The translations under genes were made by a program, and so were the position numbers. 64,000 bases of DNA. It comes from Corynebacterium atypicum (GTDB lineage: Bacteria; Actinomycetota; Actinomycetes; Mycobacteriales; Mycobacteriaceae). The notes under the pieces are model-generated. The model saw only the letters and a program-made list of their open reading frames with translations, was not told the origin of the DNA and made no database searches. The stretch covers positions 962,553 through 1,026,552 of the forward strand of contig NZ_CP008944.1 of NCBI RefSeq assembly GCF_000732945.1, in the 5' to 3' direction. Numbering within the stretch: the first letter of the stretch is position 1; each line of letters starts with the position of its first letter. Shown piece after piece: positions 63,743 through 64,000 of this stretch.

Positions 63743-64000
63743 ATGAGCGAGCGCGTAGCTAAGTATCGCCGGCGGGGGACCAGGTATAAGGCCCGCCGGC
63801 GCGCGGTGGATTTCCTCTTCGAGGCGGAAGCCCGCGACGTCGACCCGGTGGCCATCGTCGAGGACCGGGTGGCGCTTTCCCAGGACCAGGCGAACCAGGT
63901 GGCTCCGGTGAAGGACTACACCCGACAGATCGTCGCGGGGGTGGCCGAGGAGCTCGACGGCGTGGACCTGGCGATCGAGCGGCACCTGGCCGAGGACTGG
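63743..64000 (+). CDS. nusB: Transcription antitermination factor NusB (partial at window end)
   Basis: The first 86 codons of NusB, open to the window edge. The start [35 protein letters not shown] is typical of the family, with [12 protein letters not shown] as the conserved opening of the helical fold. NusB binds boxA RNA with NusE in rRNA antitermination. GGAGG lies 8 nt upstream of ATG 63743. Confidence 0.93.
   Translation, partial: MSERVAKYRRRGTRYKARRRAVDFLFEAEARDVDPVAIVEDRVALSQDQANQVAPVKDYTRQIVAGVAEELDGVDLAIERHLAEDW

Overview
The window is a GC-rich chromosomal segment from a mycolic-acid-type actinobacterium, almost certainly a Corynebacterium. The case rests on cell-envelope genes (aftC, patA, pimA, pgsA), lineage-restricted DUF4193/DUF3093/DUF3710/DUF3000 genes, HemQ, the EF-P with a PGKGP loop, and a gene order that runs parallel to mycobacterial and C. 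glutamicum core chromosomes. The species cannot be fixed from sequence reading alone. No IS element, prophage, CRISPR array or rRNA operon was seen.

Layout. 1-10.8 kb: DUF4193 end, DUF3093, dut, DUF3710, a TRAM-domain RNA methyltransferase, dxs, an RNase D/HRDC protein, DUF3000, hemQ, msrB, aftC and a RibD-like reductase. 11.0-12.1 kb: tRNA-Val(CAC) on the minus strand, then a six-tRNA plus-strand array (Gly-Val-Gly-Cys-Val-Gly) that contains a 177-bp direct duplication. 12.7-15.5 kb: a copper/haem envelope operon (copC, PCu(A)C lipoprotein, Tat-exported DyP peroxidase). 15.8-22.6 kb: thrS, an Ap4A-phosphorylase-like HIT gene and a tightly overlapping phosphatidylinositol/PIM operon (pgsA, patA, pimA, LemA-like), then tesB. 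22.8-34.6 kb: yebC, ruvCAB, yajC-secD-secF, a solute-binding lipoprotein, apt and relA.

34.6-36.5 kb is the most unusual part. Inserted between the conserved neighbours relA and the cyclophilin gene are three paralogous, separately transcribed genes for small secreted proteins. Each has a Sec signal peptide, a mostly acidic spacer and a C-terminal glycine/isoleucine-rich helix ending in lysines. They resemble a secreted version of a small membrane-active peptide, and I do not recognise them as a described family.

36.6-47.5 kb: cyclophilin, a metallo-beta-lactamase hydrolase and hisS (probably leaderless), then a plastic region. It holds a chimeric, frameshifted gene made by fusing a luciferase-like monooxygenase to L-serine dehydratase, a TetR gene, a P-loop-less ABC-ATPase-like gene coupled to a YhgE/Pip membrane protein, an intact TetR gene beside its decayed tandem paralogue, and a neutral zinc metallopeptidase. 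47.7-64 kb returns to core genes: aspS, a phosphotransferase-fold gene, rarA, alaS, ruvX, mltG, and a shikimate operon aroE-(short prepilin peptidase)-aroC-aroKB-aroQ-pepQ-efp-nusB, in which shikimate kinase and 3-dehydroquinate synthase are one fused polypeptide.
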